DNA of 64,000 nt from Ferrimonas futtsuensis DSM 18154. GTDB lineage: Bacteria > Pseudomonadota > Gammaproteobacteria > Enterobacterales > Shewanellaceae. The notes beneath the pieces are model-generated. The model was not told where the DNA came from and searched no databases. It was given only the letters and a program-made list of their open reading frames with translations. Position 1 is the stretch's first letter, and each line of letters opens with the position of its first letter. Location: assembly GCF_000422645.1 (NCBI RefSeq), contig NZ_KE383896.1, positions 67,461-131,460 of the forward strand. The letters are read 5' to 3'. Positions 51,014 through 59,352 of this stretch are shown here, piece by piece. The position numbers and the translations under genes were made by a program.

Positions 51014-51345
51014 CAAATAGAACGGGGCGCACAGAGTGCGCCCCTAGATATTACACGCTAAGCAATCCCGCTATAATTCGTGCTCCCTGCATCATCCTTG
51101 CGTACCACTCGCTTCCTGCGATCTTCCCTGTGCTGATCCTTCAGCATCCCTGTACATTGCTGTACTGTTCTCCTTAACACGATAACATCCTGTTATCGAA
51201 CGCTTCTCCGTCCTGGAGGTGTCCTGTACCTTCCTTGGGATTCTGCAATCCTGGCAGAGTGGCTCCCCGTTCAAGTCTCACCATCCTAGTGATGTCTGTC
51301 CGGTTTGCCCAAACCGTCTGTTCAATGGCGACTCCCTGTCACGCA
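51014..51345 (-). ncRNA. csrB: CsrB-family regulatory RNA (CsrA sponge)
   Basis: Minus-strand RNA of about 330 nt (E. coli CsrB 369). It holds about 17 GGA motifs. Several are in hairpin loops: GCTGA-AGGA-TCAGC, CGATAACA-GGA-TGTTATCG, TCTGC-CAGGATT-GCAGA and GGT-ACAGGAC-ACC. Stretches match E. coli CsrB as I recall it: GACAGGGAGTC at the 5' end, GGACACCTCCAGGACGGAGA in the middle, AAGGATGATGCAGGGAGCA near the 3' end. A 9-bp GC-rich hairpin (51044-51024, loop TCT) followed by GTTCTATTT ends it. Known: such RNAs titrate CsrA. The 5' end is uncertain by about 10 nt. No protein frame here is credible. Confidence 0.92.
51015..51044 (-). terminator. Terminator of csrB
   Basis: Minus strand GGGGCGCAC-TCT-GTGCGCCCC, perfect 9-bp stem, followed by GTTCTATTTG. 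The U-tail is interrupted but the stem is very stable. Confidence 0.82.
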
Positions 51346-51555
51346 TCTCCGAGCCGATTTAGAAGCCCGTTCCCTTGGCACACTTCAAAGTCTACTCAGA
51401 TCACAGAAACAAACAAGATAGGGGACCAAATCAATGGATGGTCAATTATCGCTCACCCCAAGGGTTAAAAATGGCCTTTAACCATTGGAATCAGTGATTT
51501 GCATTTTGATAACGAGATTGAACCTGCCAAAAGACCCACCATTTTCCTACAGGCT

Positions 51556-51573
51556 TGTAAGAGATCTCGCACA
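51556..51573. promoter_or_regulatory. UvrY/GacA/VarA-type response regulator box upstream of csrB
   Basis: TGTAAGAGATCTCGCACA fits the 18-bp dyad known for BarA-UvrY and GacS-GacA targets (TGTAAG-N6-CTTACA), with a perfect AGATCT core. It is centred about 220 bp upstream of the csrB 5' end, comparable to the distant UvrY site of E. coli csrB. Confidence 0.8.
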
Positions 51574-51580
51574 AAATACA

Positions 51581-52225
51581 TCAGACCGATTGAGCCACTC
51601 CATCCCGATCGGCGGCATCGAAGTACATTAATTGACCGGTCACGTCGCCCAGGGTCACCTTTTCCATGGACTTGAATCCCTTTCGGGCAAACAACTGCTC
51701 ATGCTGCGGTTGGGACACAAACACCGCCAGCCCCTGGGCATCACTCTCAGACAACAGCTGCAGCAGTGACGCCAGAACCTGACCACCGATCCCCTGATTC
51801 TGCTGCTGGGGATGGACGGCAATCAGTTGCAACAGCCAGTAATTATCACCCGGCAACATCCCTTTGAGCTCATCTTCCCGCTCCATCCAATGCCGGGTCG
51901 GGCTCCAGCCGGTGCCCAACGCCATCTTCAGCCGCCAGTACCAGTAGCGACTTTCCCCTTGCGGGTACTCCTTATCGACGATACAGGCGACCGCCACCAG
52001 GACATCCTCCTGGTAGAAGCCCACCAGCTTCTGTTTATGCTGCCAAAGCTCGGCCAGCTCCTCACGCAACGCAGCCCGGAGCTTCTGACCATAGCCTTGT
52101 CGACCGAAGGCCTGCTGAAAAAACAGGTCATCGTGGTAGGCGTTGTAGAGTAACGAAGCCGCAACCCTCAGCTCTTCAGCCGTCAGGTAGCTGGCCTTGA
52201 TCTCAGCGCTCTGCCCTTGGCCCAT
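51581..52225 (-). CDS. GNAT-family N-acetyltransferase
   Basis: 214 residues. Seen: a GNAT fold with the acetyl-CoA binding motif A segment VHPQQQNQGIGGQVLASLL and preceding beta strand YWLLQLIAV, and a C-terminal FARKGFKSMEKV. The acceptor substrate is unknown. The ATG at 52225 has AGGAGA upstream; longer readings to 52345 lack support. Its stop lies 8 bp from the UvrY box, so the csrB control region begins right after it. Confidence 0.82.
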   Translation of the reverse strand: MGQGQSAEIKASYLTAEELRVAASLLYNAYHDDLFFQQAFGRQGYGQKLRAALREELAELWQHKQKLVGFYQEDVLVAVACIVDKEYPQGESRYWYWRLKMALGTGWSPTRHWMEREDELKGMLPGDNYWLLQLIAVHPQQQNQGIGGQVLASLLQLLSESDAQGLAVFVSQPQHEQLFARKGFKSMEKVTLGDVTGQLMYFDAADRDGVAQSV

Positions 52226-52374
52226 ACTCTCTCTCCTGCGTTCAACTCTCTCTACACACACCTTGATAACACAAGATCTTTTTCCAGTGTACCCCGACCA
52301 TTGGTTTAAGCCCCCACCAAGGCTCAGCTTTGAGACTACACTCAAGGTGTTTCTTCATTGGAAAGGATGCAGTT

Positions 52375-52608
52375 ATGGACACCACCAAAGCCAATCTGAA
52401 CAACCTGTTCGACCAGCTGGGCATGGCCAGTGATCCGGTTTCCGTCTCTCACTTTATTCAGGGCTATCACCTCGACGCCGATACCCCCATCGAAGCCGCC
52501 GGTTTCTGGACCCAGGCTCAGGCTGATTTTCTCAAAGAGGGGCGCAGCAGTGATGGGGAGTGGAGTGAAGTGATCGATCAGCTGGACACCCTGCTGCACA
52601 AGAACTAG
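52375..52608 (+). CDS. DUF2789 family protein
   Basis: 77 residues. Seen: MDTTKANLNNLFDQLG start, SHFIQGYHL, AAGFWTQAQADFLKEG and WSEVIDQLDTLLH, the standard DUF2789 pattern. Small acidic helical cytoplasmic protein of unknown function. Ribosome site GGAAAGGA before the ATG. Confidence 0.88.
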   Translation: MDTTKANLNNLFDQLGMASDPVSVSHFIQGYHLDADTPIEAAGFWTQAQADFLKEGRSSDGEWSEVIDQLDTLLHKN

Positions 52609-52611
52609 ATG

Positions 52612-52639
52612 AAAAAAACGCCGGCTATGCCGGCGTTTC
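52612..52639. terminator. Bidirectional terminator
   Basis: AACGCCGGC-TAT-GCCGGCGTT. The T-run is better on the minus strand (seven T), so it chiefly ends the DUF3192 lipoprotein gene and also serves the DUF2789 gene. Confidence 0.88.
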
Positions 52640-52661
52640 CTCTTGACTGTGCTCTGCCACC

Positions 52662-53048
52662 CTAGATGGAGGTACTGTAGGCCTTGTTGCCCCAGCCGAC
52701 GACCTTGCCCCCTTCAAACACCACCGGAGTGCACTCATCTTTGGAGGTCTTACCATCCCCCTTGGTACGGTGAGTTCGGTAGAACAACACCTGAACCTCT
52801 TTGCTCTCTTCACGATAGAACTCATTGAACTCGGCAGTGCCCATCAGCGCCACCACCTGATCCACACTCATACCCGGGCTCAGCTGGGACAACCTCTCCC
52901 GGTTGCGCTTCTCCACCTCCTCCCAGGAGCTGTGGCTGTCTCCATCCCAGGCGTCACCCTCCCAGCCGTCGCCACCCACGGCAATAACACATCCGGACAG
53001 GCTCAGGGTCAGGGCAATGGCGGCAGGCAGCATCAGTTGGTTCTTCAT
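52662..53048 (-). CDS. DUF3192 lipoprotein
   Basis: 128 residues. Seen: lipoprotein signal with lipobox LSGC (Cys20), an acidic Gly/Asp/Trp linker (GGDGWEGDAWDGDSHSSW), then a small domain with LSPGMSVDQVVALMGTAEF. That phrase resembles the BamE/SmpA fold (two helices packed on a sheet), and DUF3192 belongs to this style. Probably outer-membrane attached; function unknown. Divergent from the next small gene across 156 bp of AT-rich DNA. Confidence 0.82.
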   Translation of the reverse strand: MKNQLMLPAAIALTLSLSGCVIAVGGDGWEGDAWDGDSHSSWEEVEKRNRERLSQLSPGMSVDQVVALMGTAEFNEFYREESKEVQVLFYRTHRTKGDGKTSKDECTPVVFEGGKVVGWGNKAYSTSI

Positions 53049-53204
53049 TCTTAATTCTCCTTGTCAAATTCGATAACGATTAAGGAGTAGCAAGAGGTTT
53101 GCCAAAATTTAAAAACACTAAATTTCAATAAATTACATATATTCCTTGTCTCGTTTTTAGGAATTGCGCCACACTGTTGGTAAATCTCACTACTTTTTAT
53201 CAAC

Positions 53205-53489
53205 ATGAACCAAGACATTCTTCTGGCTTTGGCCAAGCTGCACCGACAGGGGCAGGAGGTCACCCTGGCCAAGCTGAAGGCGGCCGCCATCGGCCGCCAT
53301 CCCATGCCGGCACTGATCCAGGCCATCAAGGCCTATCAGGCAGATTCCGAAGGGATACTGGCCCAACTCCCCGAGTCGCCACAACCAACGCCCCCCGAGG
53401 AGGACCGACTCAGCCAGCTGGAGCGCCAGGTACAGGAGCTGACCGCCCGCCTGGCCGCTGTTGAGGCCAAGCTTAGCCGAACCTCATAG
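53205..53489 (+). CDS. Small protein with C-terminal coiled coil
   Basis: 94 residues. Seen: an N-terminal helical part (LALAKLHRQGQEVTLAKLKAAA), resembling a small winged-helix or KfrA-like DNA-binding start, a Pro-rich hinge near 58-65, and a C-terminal heptad coil (LSQLERQVQELTARLAAVEAKL). I do not recognise a named family. The coil suggests a dimer. Codon use is like its neighbours. Ribosome site weak. Confidence 0.65.
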   Translation: MNQDILLALAKLHRQGQEVTLAKLKAAAIGRHPMPALIQAIKAYQADSEGILAQLPESPQPTPPEEDRLSQLERQVQELTARLAAVEAKLSRTS

Positions 53490-53558
53490 GGTTGATATCT
53501 CCTTGCTCCCATTGGCCCGGCCGTTATAATTGCCCGCCTGACGATATTGGAGCCCCCT

Positions 53559-54335
53559 ATGTACCTGGTCGAACTTCGCTTTGAGTGCTTTGCCGACACC
53601 ACCCTCTCTCAGGTGGAGTACGCCATCAATCAACTGGTGGAAGCGTGGCGGGCCAATGGTCAGATTCTGGGGAAAGAGTTCCCTGTGATGCAGCACGATG
53701 CCGAATTCAGGCTGCGAGCCCTCTGCCCTGAAGAGGAGAGCCTGCACCCCAGGTTTCATTCCGCCTGGGCTCAGAGGCGCATCGACCTGCTGGCAGACGC
53801 CAAGCTGACCCGCCCCCGCCTCAAGGTGTTGGGGCGGGACATCAACAGCGAGGCCAGCTCTCCGGTACTGCCCACCAACTGGCAGCTGCTCTACGCCACC
53901 TATGTGCACACCTGCTCACCGCTGCGAGACGGCGAAACCATGATGCCCGTGCCCCTGTACCGGTTGCCTGCCACCTTTAACGGTGACCACAAGGCGCTGA
54001 TCAAATGGCAGAGTGAATGGCAGGCCTGTGATGAACTGCAGATGGCCGGCAGTGGCGCGGTGGAGTTTGCCGCCCTGGACGAGATCACCAACATCAACAG
54101 CGCCCTGTTTCGCCGGGGCTGGGATCTGCGCGGTCGCATCGAGTACCTGACCAAGGTCCCCACCTATTACTACCTGTACCGGGTTGGCGGAGGGTCTCTG
54201 GATGAGGAGAAAGCCCGGCCCTGCCCCCGCTGCGGCAACCCCGACTGGTATCTGGGTGAGACCATCCACGATCTGTTCCACTTCGTCTGCCACGACTGCC
54301 GCCTGGTCTCAAACCTCTCCTGGGATCTGATCTAA
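53559..54335 (+). CDS. DUF2310 family zinc-ribbon protein
   Basis: 258 residues. Seen: an alpha/beta N-terminal part, a hydrophilic middle with [19 protein letters not shown], and a C-terminal zinc ribbon CPRCGNPDW ... FVCHDC (two CxxC pairs). Matches the DUF2310 pattern; function unknown. Start at 53559 with TTGGAG 6 bp upstream. Stands 69 bp after the small coiled-coil gene, possibly one transcript. Confidence 0.83.
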   Translation: MYLVELRFECFADTTLSQVEYAINQLVEAWRANGQILGKEFPVMQHDAEFRLRALCPEEESLHPRFHSAWAQRRIDLLADAKLTRPRLKVLGRDINSEASSPVLPTNWQLLYATYVHTCSPLRDGETMMPVPLYRLPATFNGDHKALIKWQSEWQACDELQMAGSGAVEFAALDEITNINSALFRRGWDLRGRIEYLTKVPTYYYLYRVGGGSLDEEKARPCPRCGNPDWYLGETIHDLFHFVCHDCRLVSNLSWDLI

Positions 54336-54531
54336 GCTCCTCCGTCAGCATCAACCGCCGCGCCCTACGACTAAAGTCTATGGGAAAGACCGGCTATCCC
54401 CGGCATACTCAAACATCGGCTCTTCACTGAGCCGCCATCCCCAGAGCGTTCGGCACCGCCGAAGCCCAGGTCGTATCAGGGCAGGTCGTCTCCGCCGTGC
54501 CGGAGCTCGCAAACCGCGAAGGAGACGCACC

Positions 54532-56049
54532 ATGATCTATCAGAAGCCCGGCACCCCAGGTGCCCTGTTCAGCTTTAAGCCCCGCTATCAGAACTTCATC
54601 GGCGGCCAGTGGGTTGAACCGGTGCAGGGTCGCTACTTCCCCAACACCACGCCGGTGGACGGTTCCACCATCTGCGAGATCCCCCGCTCCAGTGCCGAAG
54701 ATATGGAGCTGGCCCTGGATGCCGCCCACAAGGCCCAACCCATCTGGGGCAATGCCCCCGCAGCAGAACGTGCCAACCTGCTGCTGAAGATTGCCGATCG
54801 CATCGAGGCCAACAGCGAGGTCCTGGCCCTGGTGGAGACCTGGGACAACGGTAAGCCGATTCGCGAAACCCTGGCGGCGGACCTGCCGCTGTGCGTGGAC
54901 CACTTCCGCTACTTCGCCGGCGCCCTGCGCGCCCAGGAGGGCAGCATCGGTCAGTTGGATGCCCACACCAACGCCTATCACTTCCACGAACCCATCGGGG
55001 TAGTGGGACAGATTATCCCCTGGAACTTCCCGCTGCTGATGGCCGCCTGGAAGCTGGCTCCTGCCCTGGCCGCCGGCTGCTGCGTGGTGCTCAAACCTGC
55101 CGAGCAGACCCCGGCAAGCATCCTGGTGCTGATGGAAACCATCGGTGACCTGCTGCCTGAAGGGGTGGTCAATGTGGTCAACGGCTTTGGCGAGGAGGCG
55201 GGACAGGCTCTGGCCAGTTCCAAGCGCATCCGCAAGCTGGCCTTCACCGGCTCCACCCAGGTGGGACGCCACATCATGCACCAGGGAGCGGATAACCTGA
55301 TCCCGGTGACGCTGGAGCTGGGGGGCAAATCCCCCAACATCTACTTCGAAGACATCATGGAGCAGGATGACGCCTATATCGACAAGTGCGTCGAAGGGCT
55401 GTTGCTGGGCTTCTTCAATCAGGGTGAGGTGTGTACCTGCCCGTCCAGGGCGCTGGTGCAGGAGTCGATCTACGACCGCTTCATTGAGCGGGTGCTGGTG
55501 CGGGCCAGTGCGATAAAGCAGGGCAATCCCCTGGATACCGATACCCAGGTGGGCGCCCAGGCGTCGCAGGAACAGTTCGATAAGATCATGAGCTACATGA
55601 AAGTGGCCCGCGAGGAGGGCGCCGAGTTTCTCCTGGGCGGCGAGGCCTTTACCCCGGCCGACGGCAGCGGCGGCTTCTATGTGCAGCCGACCCTGCTCAA
55701 GGGGACCAACGACATGAGGGTGTTCCAGGAGGAGATCTTCGGCCCCACCCTGGGAATCACCACCTTCAAGGATGAGGCGGAGGCGATCGCCATCGCCAAC
55801 GACACCGACTACGGACTGGGTGCAGGGGTGTGGACCATGGACCAGAACCGGGCCATGCGCCTGGGGCGGGCTATCGAGGCCGGCAGGATCTGGGTCAACT
55901 GCTATCACCTCTACCCGGCCCACGCCACCTTCGGCGGCTACAAGCAGTCCGGCATCGGGCGGGAAACCCACAAGATGGCGCTGTCCAACTATCAGCAGAC
56001 CAAGAACCTGCTGGTGAGCTACGACCCCAACCCTCTGGGTTTCTTCTAG
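54532..56049 (+). CDS. NAD(P)-dependent aldehyde dehydrogenase (AldB/ExaC type)
   Basis: 505 residues, the length of AldB and ExaC. Oxidises acetaldehyde or similar aldehydes to acids. Seen: [31 protein letters not shown] cofactor loop, catalytic glutamate in [12 protein letters not shown], catalytic cysteine in [14 protein letters not shown], and the C-terminal [15 protein letters not shown]. Ribosome site AAGGAGA. The 196-bp leader region holds a direct repeat CAGGTCGT (54467-54474, 54482-54489), possibly an activator site. No alcohol dehydrogenase is adjacent, so the physiological substrate stays open. Confidence 0.92.
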   Translation: MIYQKPGTPGALFSFKPRYQNFIGGQWVEPVQGRYFPNTTPVDGSTICEIPRSSAEDMELALDAAHKAQPIWGNAPAAERANLLLKIADRIEANSEVLALVETWDNGKPIRETLAADLPLCVDHFRYFAGALRAQEGSIGQLDAHTNAYHFHEPIGVVGQIIPWNFPLLMAAWKLAPALAAGCCVVLKPAEQTPASILVLMETIGDLLPEGVVNVVNGFGEEAGQALASSKRIRKLAFTGSTQVGRHIMHQGADNLIPVTLELGGKSPNIYFEDIMEQDDAYIDKCVEGLLLGFFNQGEVCTCPSRALVQESIYDRFIERVLVRASAIKQGNPLDTDTQVGAQASQEQFDKIMSYMKVAREEGAEFLLGGEAFTPADGSGGFYVQPTLLKGTNDMRVFQEEIFGPTLGITTFKDEAEAIAIANDTDYGLGAGVWTMDQNRAMRLGRAIEAGRIWVNCYHLYPAHATFGGYKQSGIGRETHKMALSNYQQTKNLLVSYDPNPLGFF

Positions 56050-56059
56050 CCCCATAAAC

Positions 56060-56085
56060 AAACGGCCTCAATTGAGGCCGTTTTT
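56060..56085 (+). terminator. Terminator of the aldehyde dehydrogenase gene
   Basis: AAACGGCCTCAA-TTGAGGCCGTTTTT: 12-bp self-complementary stem with five T. Confidence 0.9.
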
Positions 56086-56117
56086 ACTTCACCCGGAAGT
56101 GCCGGGCTTCACTGCGC

Positions 56118-58289
56118 TTAAGGGGAAACATTCATGGATGTGGAAATGAAGAGACCGTCAGGTAATTCCACTTCGACAGACAGTGTTCCTCCACCTGGCC
56201 CAACTCTTAGGCTGCTTCCATACCTGCCCGTGCCGCAAGTACTTCTATTATCGGCACGAACAACACCATCCTCATCAACATGATGTATCGGCACGTTAGT
56301 ACTTCGTTGAACAAAGCTCGTTTGGCCGACAGCTTCCACATCTCCATCCGTTACAAACGTCACTGTAGTTCCATACGGGACAGGGTTGAACGTACCAAAC
56401 GGTGCATTAGGAAACTGACCATTGTCTGCCACATCCAACACACATACAGCTACCTTGCCATCAACCGGCGCCGTTGCCAGCCAAGGCTCATCTGTTTGGT
56501 CATTCCAACAGTCAAACCACCCCTCTAATTGATCGCCATCTGCATCAACACCCAAAGCGTCGAAATGACAGAAATACACTTCTGGTCTGGCTCCGGACAT
56601 CACAATAACGCCTGAAACGCCTAGGTCTACCAGTTCTCTGCTGCAGTCACCGCTGGTCAACGGCTCGCCCTGGCACAGCAGGCCGTTATACTGGCCGTCT
56701 CCGGTATCCCAGTCGGTGCTGTGGTTACGATCGATAAAGGGCTCAATGGTAGAAACGCCTGTACCGTCGTCGTAGGTGCCACTTTCGTTATGATCGAAGA
56801 ACACCTCATGCTCATCATCACCATCCCATTCGCCCAGGTCGTAGAAACCATTGCCATTAACATCGTCAAAGGATTCCTCTCCTTCGATAAAGGCCGTTAC
56901 GGTTACCCGACCATCGTCAGGACGAGGATCCTGAGAAACCCATTCAACATTACAGATGCCGTTTTCGGTCAGGCAATTGGCTCCGACCGACCCACCCTCG
57001 GTTACCACAGAGATGGCGGTGCCATCTGGCACCGGATTATTAAAGTGATCGGCCGCGTAAACATTGATGCCTACCCGTACACCGTTATAGCGCCAGGCCT
57101 GCGGATTCAGCACCGAGAAGCTGATGTCAAAGCTGTTCTTATCCGGCAGGCCAGTACCCACTCTCAGTTCCTGAGAGACCGCCACTATCAGGGGATCGCT
57201 GTCCACCACCTCGGCCTTCACCCGGAAGGGCCCGGGCAGGTTCTTGGAGGTCAGGGCCACCGAGACCATCCCCTGGTTGTCACTCCTGGCCAGTTGGGTG
57301 GTCAAGGAGAAACGCTCCTCGCCACTGGCCGCAGAAAGGGCCACATCCACCCCCTGCTTGGGCTGGCCATTTTCATCCAGGACCTGGAACAGCAAGGTGG
57401 TGGTTCGCACGCCGCCTGTGCCCTCAAGCTGCAGGTAGTCGGGTGTTGCCGACACAAACTGAATGCTGGCAATGGGCACCGAGGCCAGGGGAATGATCAG
57501 GCTGTCGGTGGCGGTGCTGCCCCCCAGGGCCAGGGTCGCGGTCACCTGGTCCTGCTGCTCACAGCCGGTCGAGCGATAGGTGGCCACCGCCTCGCCCCCC
57601 TGGGATAGGACCTGTTCATCGATCTCCGCCTTGTCGCTCAGGGCACAGGTGGAGGAGAAGCTGACCGACAGGGGCTCCATGTAGGGCTGACCGTTCACGG
57701 TCAGCGACGCCGTCACCGCCATGGTGGAGCCATCGGAGAGCACCTGACCATCGGCCAGGCTGGTGGAGAGAGTCAGGCCCACCTGAATGGCGTTGATCTG
57801 GGCATACATCTGACTGGTGGCATCGGCATAGCTGGCACTGATGGCTACCACCCCTTCATCGTCATCGGCCTGGATGCGAATCAGGGCGCTGCCATCCTCA
57901 CCGGTCAACACCCGGCCATCCGCGGGGATCAGACTGCCTTTGTCACTGAACACATTAACCAATTCGCCCGAAGAGTCCGAACCGTCACGCCGGGCGTGCA
58001 CTCGCAACACCGCCGCTTTCTGAGCATCGAAGCTGGTGCTCTGGGCACAGGAGTCGAGGGTATCAGCATAGGGATCGGGACAATCCCACATGCTCATCTC
58101 AAGAGTGTGAGCGGCGGCCGTGCTGTCCCCACTTCCGGTGCTACCGTCATCGTTATCACCCCCTGGACGCCAGGTCTCAGGCCGCTCTGTAGGGTCTTGC
58201 TGATCCAGGCTTCCATCGCCTCCACAGCCCACCATCACTCCTAAGGCGCAAAAAAGAACAAGAAATTCCCTTATTCCTGCAAGTTTCAT
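56118..58289 (-). CDS. Large secreted lipoprotein with Ig-like repeats
   Basis: 723 residues. Seen: lipoprotein signal with lipidated Cys22 (MVGCGGDG), a low-complexity Asp/Gly/Ser linker, several beta-rich Ig-like/invasin-type modules (about 90-460; phrases such as QVLDENGQPKQGVDVALS and GTAISVVTEGGSV recur in bacterial Ig domains), then a segment with EF-hand or dockerin-like Asp repeats (DDVNGNGFYDLGEWDGDD, DRNHSTDWDTGDG), and a last domain of about 170 residues. Probably outer-membrane attached, surface or periplasmic, calcium-binding; function unknown. The DNA for the last 170 residues is lower in GC with different codon choice. ATG at 58289 preferred over TTG at 58301. Confidence 0.78.
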   Translation of the reverse strand: MKLAGIREFLVLFCALGVMVGCGGDGSLDQQDPTERPETWRPGGDNDDGSTGSGDSTAAAHTLEMSMWDCPDPYADTLDSCAQSTSFDAQKAAVLRVHARRDGSDSSGELVNVFSDKGSLIPADGRVLTGEDGSALIRIQADDDEGVVAISASYADATSQMYAQINAIQVGLTLSTSLADGQVLSDGSTMAVTASLTVNGQPYMEPLSVSFSSTCALSDKAEIDEQVLSQGGEAVATYRSTGCEQQDQVTATLALGGSTATDSLIIPLASVPIASIQFVSATPDYLQLEGTGGVRTTTLLFQVLDENGQPKQGVDVALSAASGEERFSLTTQLARSDNQGMVSVALTSKNLPGPFRVKAEVVDSDPLIVAVSQELRVGTGLPDKNSFDISFSVLNPQAWRYNGVRVGINVYAADHFNNPVPDGTAISVVTEGGSVGANCLTENGICNVEWVSQDPRPDDGRVTVTAFIEGEESFDDVNGNGFYDLGEWDGDDEHEVFFDHNESGTYDDGTGVSTIEPFIDRNHSTDWDTGDGQYNGLLCQGEPLTSGDCSRELVDLGVSGVIVMSGARPEVYFCHFDALGVDADGDQLEGWFDCWNDQTDEPWLATAPVDGKVAVCVLDVADNGQFPNAPFGTFNPVPYGTTVTFVTDGDVEAVGQTSFVQRSTNVPIHHVDEDGVVRADNRSTCGTGRYGSSLRVGPGGGTLSVEVELPDGLFISTSMNVSP

Positions 58290-58611
58290 TAGATTCACCA
58301 ACCCTGTGCATTAATGGTGCTTTTTCTATAGTCCAGGGTTTAAGAATTATCAAACTCTAGTCAATTCAATATCTTGAGCTTGACACTCTGTTGCCTCAAA
58401 TTGCGCGAACTCAAAACAAAACATCTAACTTTTGAATGTTAATGACAAGGTTTAGCTTAAGTGACGAAAATTAAGCATCAACCCGCTTCACCTCGCGCCC
58501 TCCAGACCATCAGCACTTCACGGCAAGTCAGTTAACATTAAATATCGGAGATGCACAGGCGGAAGAGGGGGTAATAATCATCACGCTAACCTGCTTCAAG
58601 GTGCCAAACAC
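58290..58611. other. AT-rich upstream region of the lipoprotein gene
   Basis: No gene seen. AT-rich with A and T tracts, a plausible H-NS-bound promoter region for the lipoprotein gene. GC rises after about 58480. I see no structured RNA. Confidence 0.4.
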
Positions 58612-58639
58612 AAAAAAGGAACGTCCAAAAAAACGTTCC
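58612..58639 (-). terminator. Terminator of syd
   Basis: Minus strand GGAACGT-TTTTTTGG-ACGTTCC followed by TTTTTT, 35 bp after the syd stop. Confidence 0.85.
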
Positions 58640-58674
58640 CCATCATGAACTTCATTTAAACCAGCCTGCTGGTA

Positions 58675-59295
58675 TTAACGTCGGCCGGTCAGATGACCCA
58701 GCATGGTTTTCACTCTGGTCCAGAAGCCGGGTCGCTCAGGTTCCATCGCCATCGGCTCTGGCAATACCACCCGGGGGGAGAGGCCATCAAACAGTGCCGC
58801 CAGGGAGTCCGCCACCCGGGTTTGCGGCTCCTGGCCAGGCAATTCCAGCCAGACGGAGCCGTCGCTGTTGTCCAGCACCAGCATCAGATCCGAGTCCGCC
58901 ATCACGCCGATAAACCAGGTGGGCGGCTGCTTCAGCTTCTGCTTCATCAGGGCATGGCCAATCAGGTTCTCCTGCAGGAACTCGAAATCCTCCTCGTTCC
59001 AGGGCTGCAGCAGTTCACCGGCACCGAAGGGGGCATCGAAGCCGGGATTGCCTGCGTAGAATTGGCCGTAGAAATCAGCCAGGGCCGGATGCAACTCCAG
59101 CTCCAGAGCCTGGGCCAGGTTGGCAAAGTCCGCCGTGGCACGGGCTGCAGGCTGCCACAGCTGACCCAGATCATGCTCCCCGGCACTGGCGGGACCGGAT
59201 TCGGGACGGTCGGTCACGGGCAGGTGGCCATGAGTCTGGGTCCAGGCAGAGGCATGACGGTCGAAAAACTGGCCAAGAGGCGAGCGATGGTTCAT
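58675..59295 (-). CDS. syd: SecY-interacting protein Syd
   Basis: 206 residues (E. coli 181). Known: Syd binds SecY at the inner membrane and probes translocon integrity. Seen: WNEEDFEFLQENLIGHALM and KLKQPPTWFIGVM, the core family motifs, and the acidic binding groove region. It carries about 25 extra C-terminal residues ending FWTRVKTMLGHLTGRR, basic and possibly amphipathic. Divergent from queF across 57 bp, the pairing found in E. coli and Shewanella. Confidence 0.9.
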   Translation of the reverse strand: MNHRSPLGQFFDRHASAWTQTHGHLPVTDRPESGPASAGEHDLGQLWQPAARATADFANLAQALELELHPALADFYGQFYAGNPGFDAPFGAGELLQPWNEEDFEFLQENLIGHALMKQKLKQPPTWFIGVMADSDLMLVLDNSDGSVWLELPGQEPQTRVADSLAALFDGLSPRVVLPEPMAMEPERPGFWTRVKTMLGHLTGRR

Positions 59296-59352
59296 GGGGT
59301 TGGCATCTCTGGGTTAGAATAGCGGGATATTGTGCCACGTTTCGGAATCACT

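Noticed and set aside
51092-51468. Short open frames on both strands in the gap after the DUF3301 gene
   Set aside because: They lie in csrB, whose GGA-loop structure and terminator account for the sequence.
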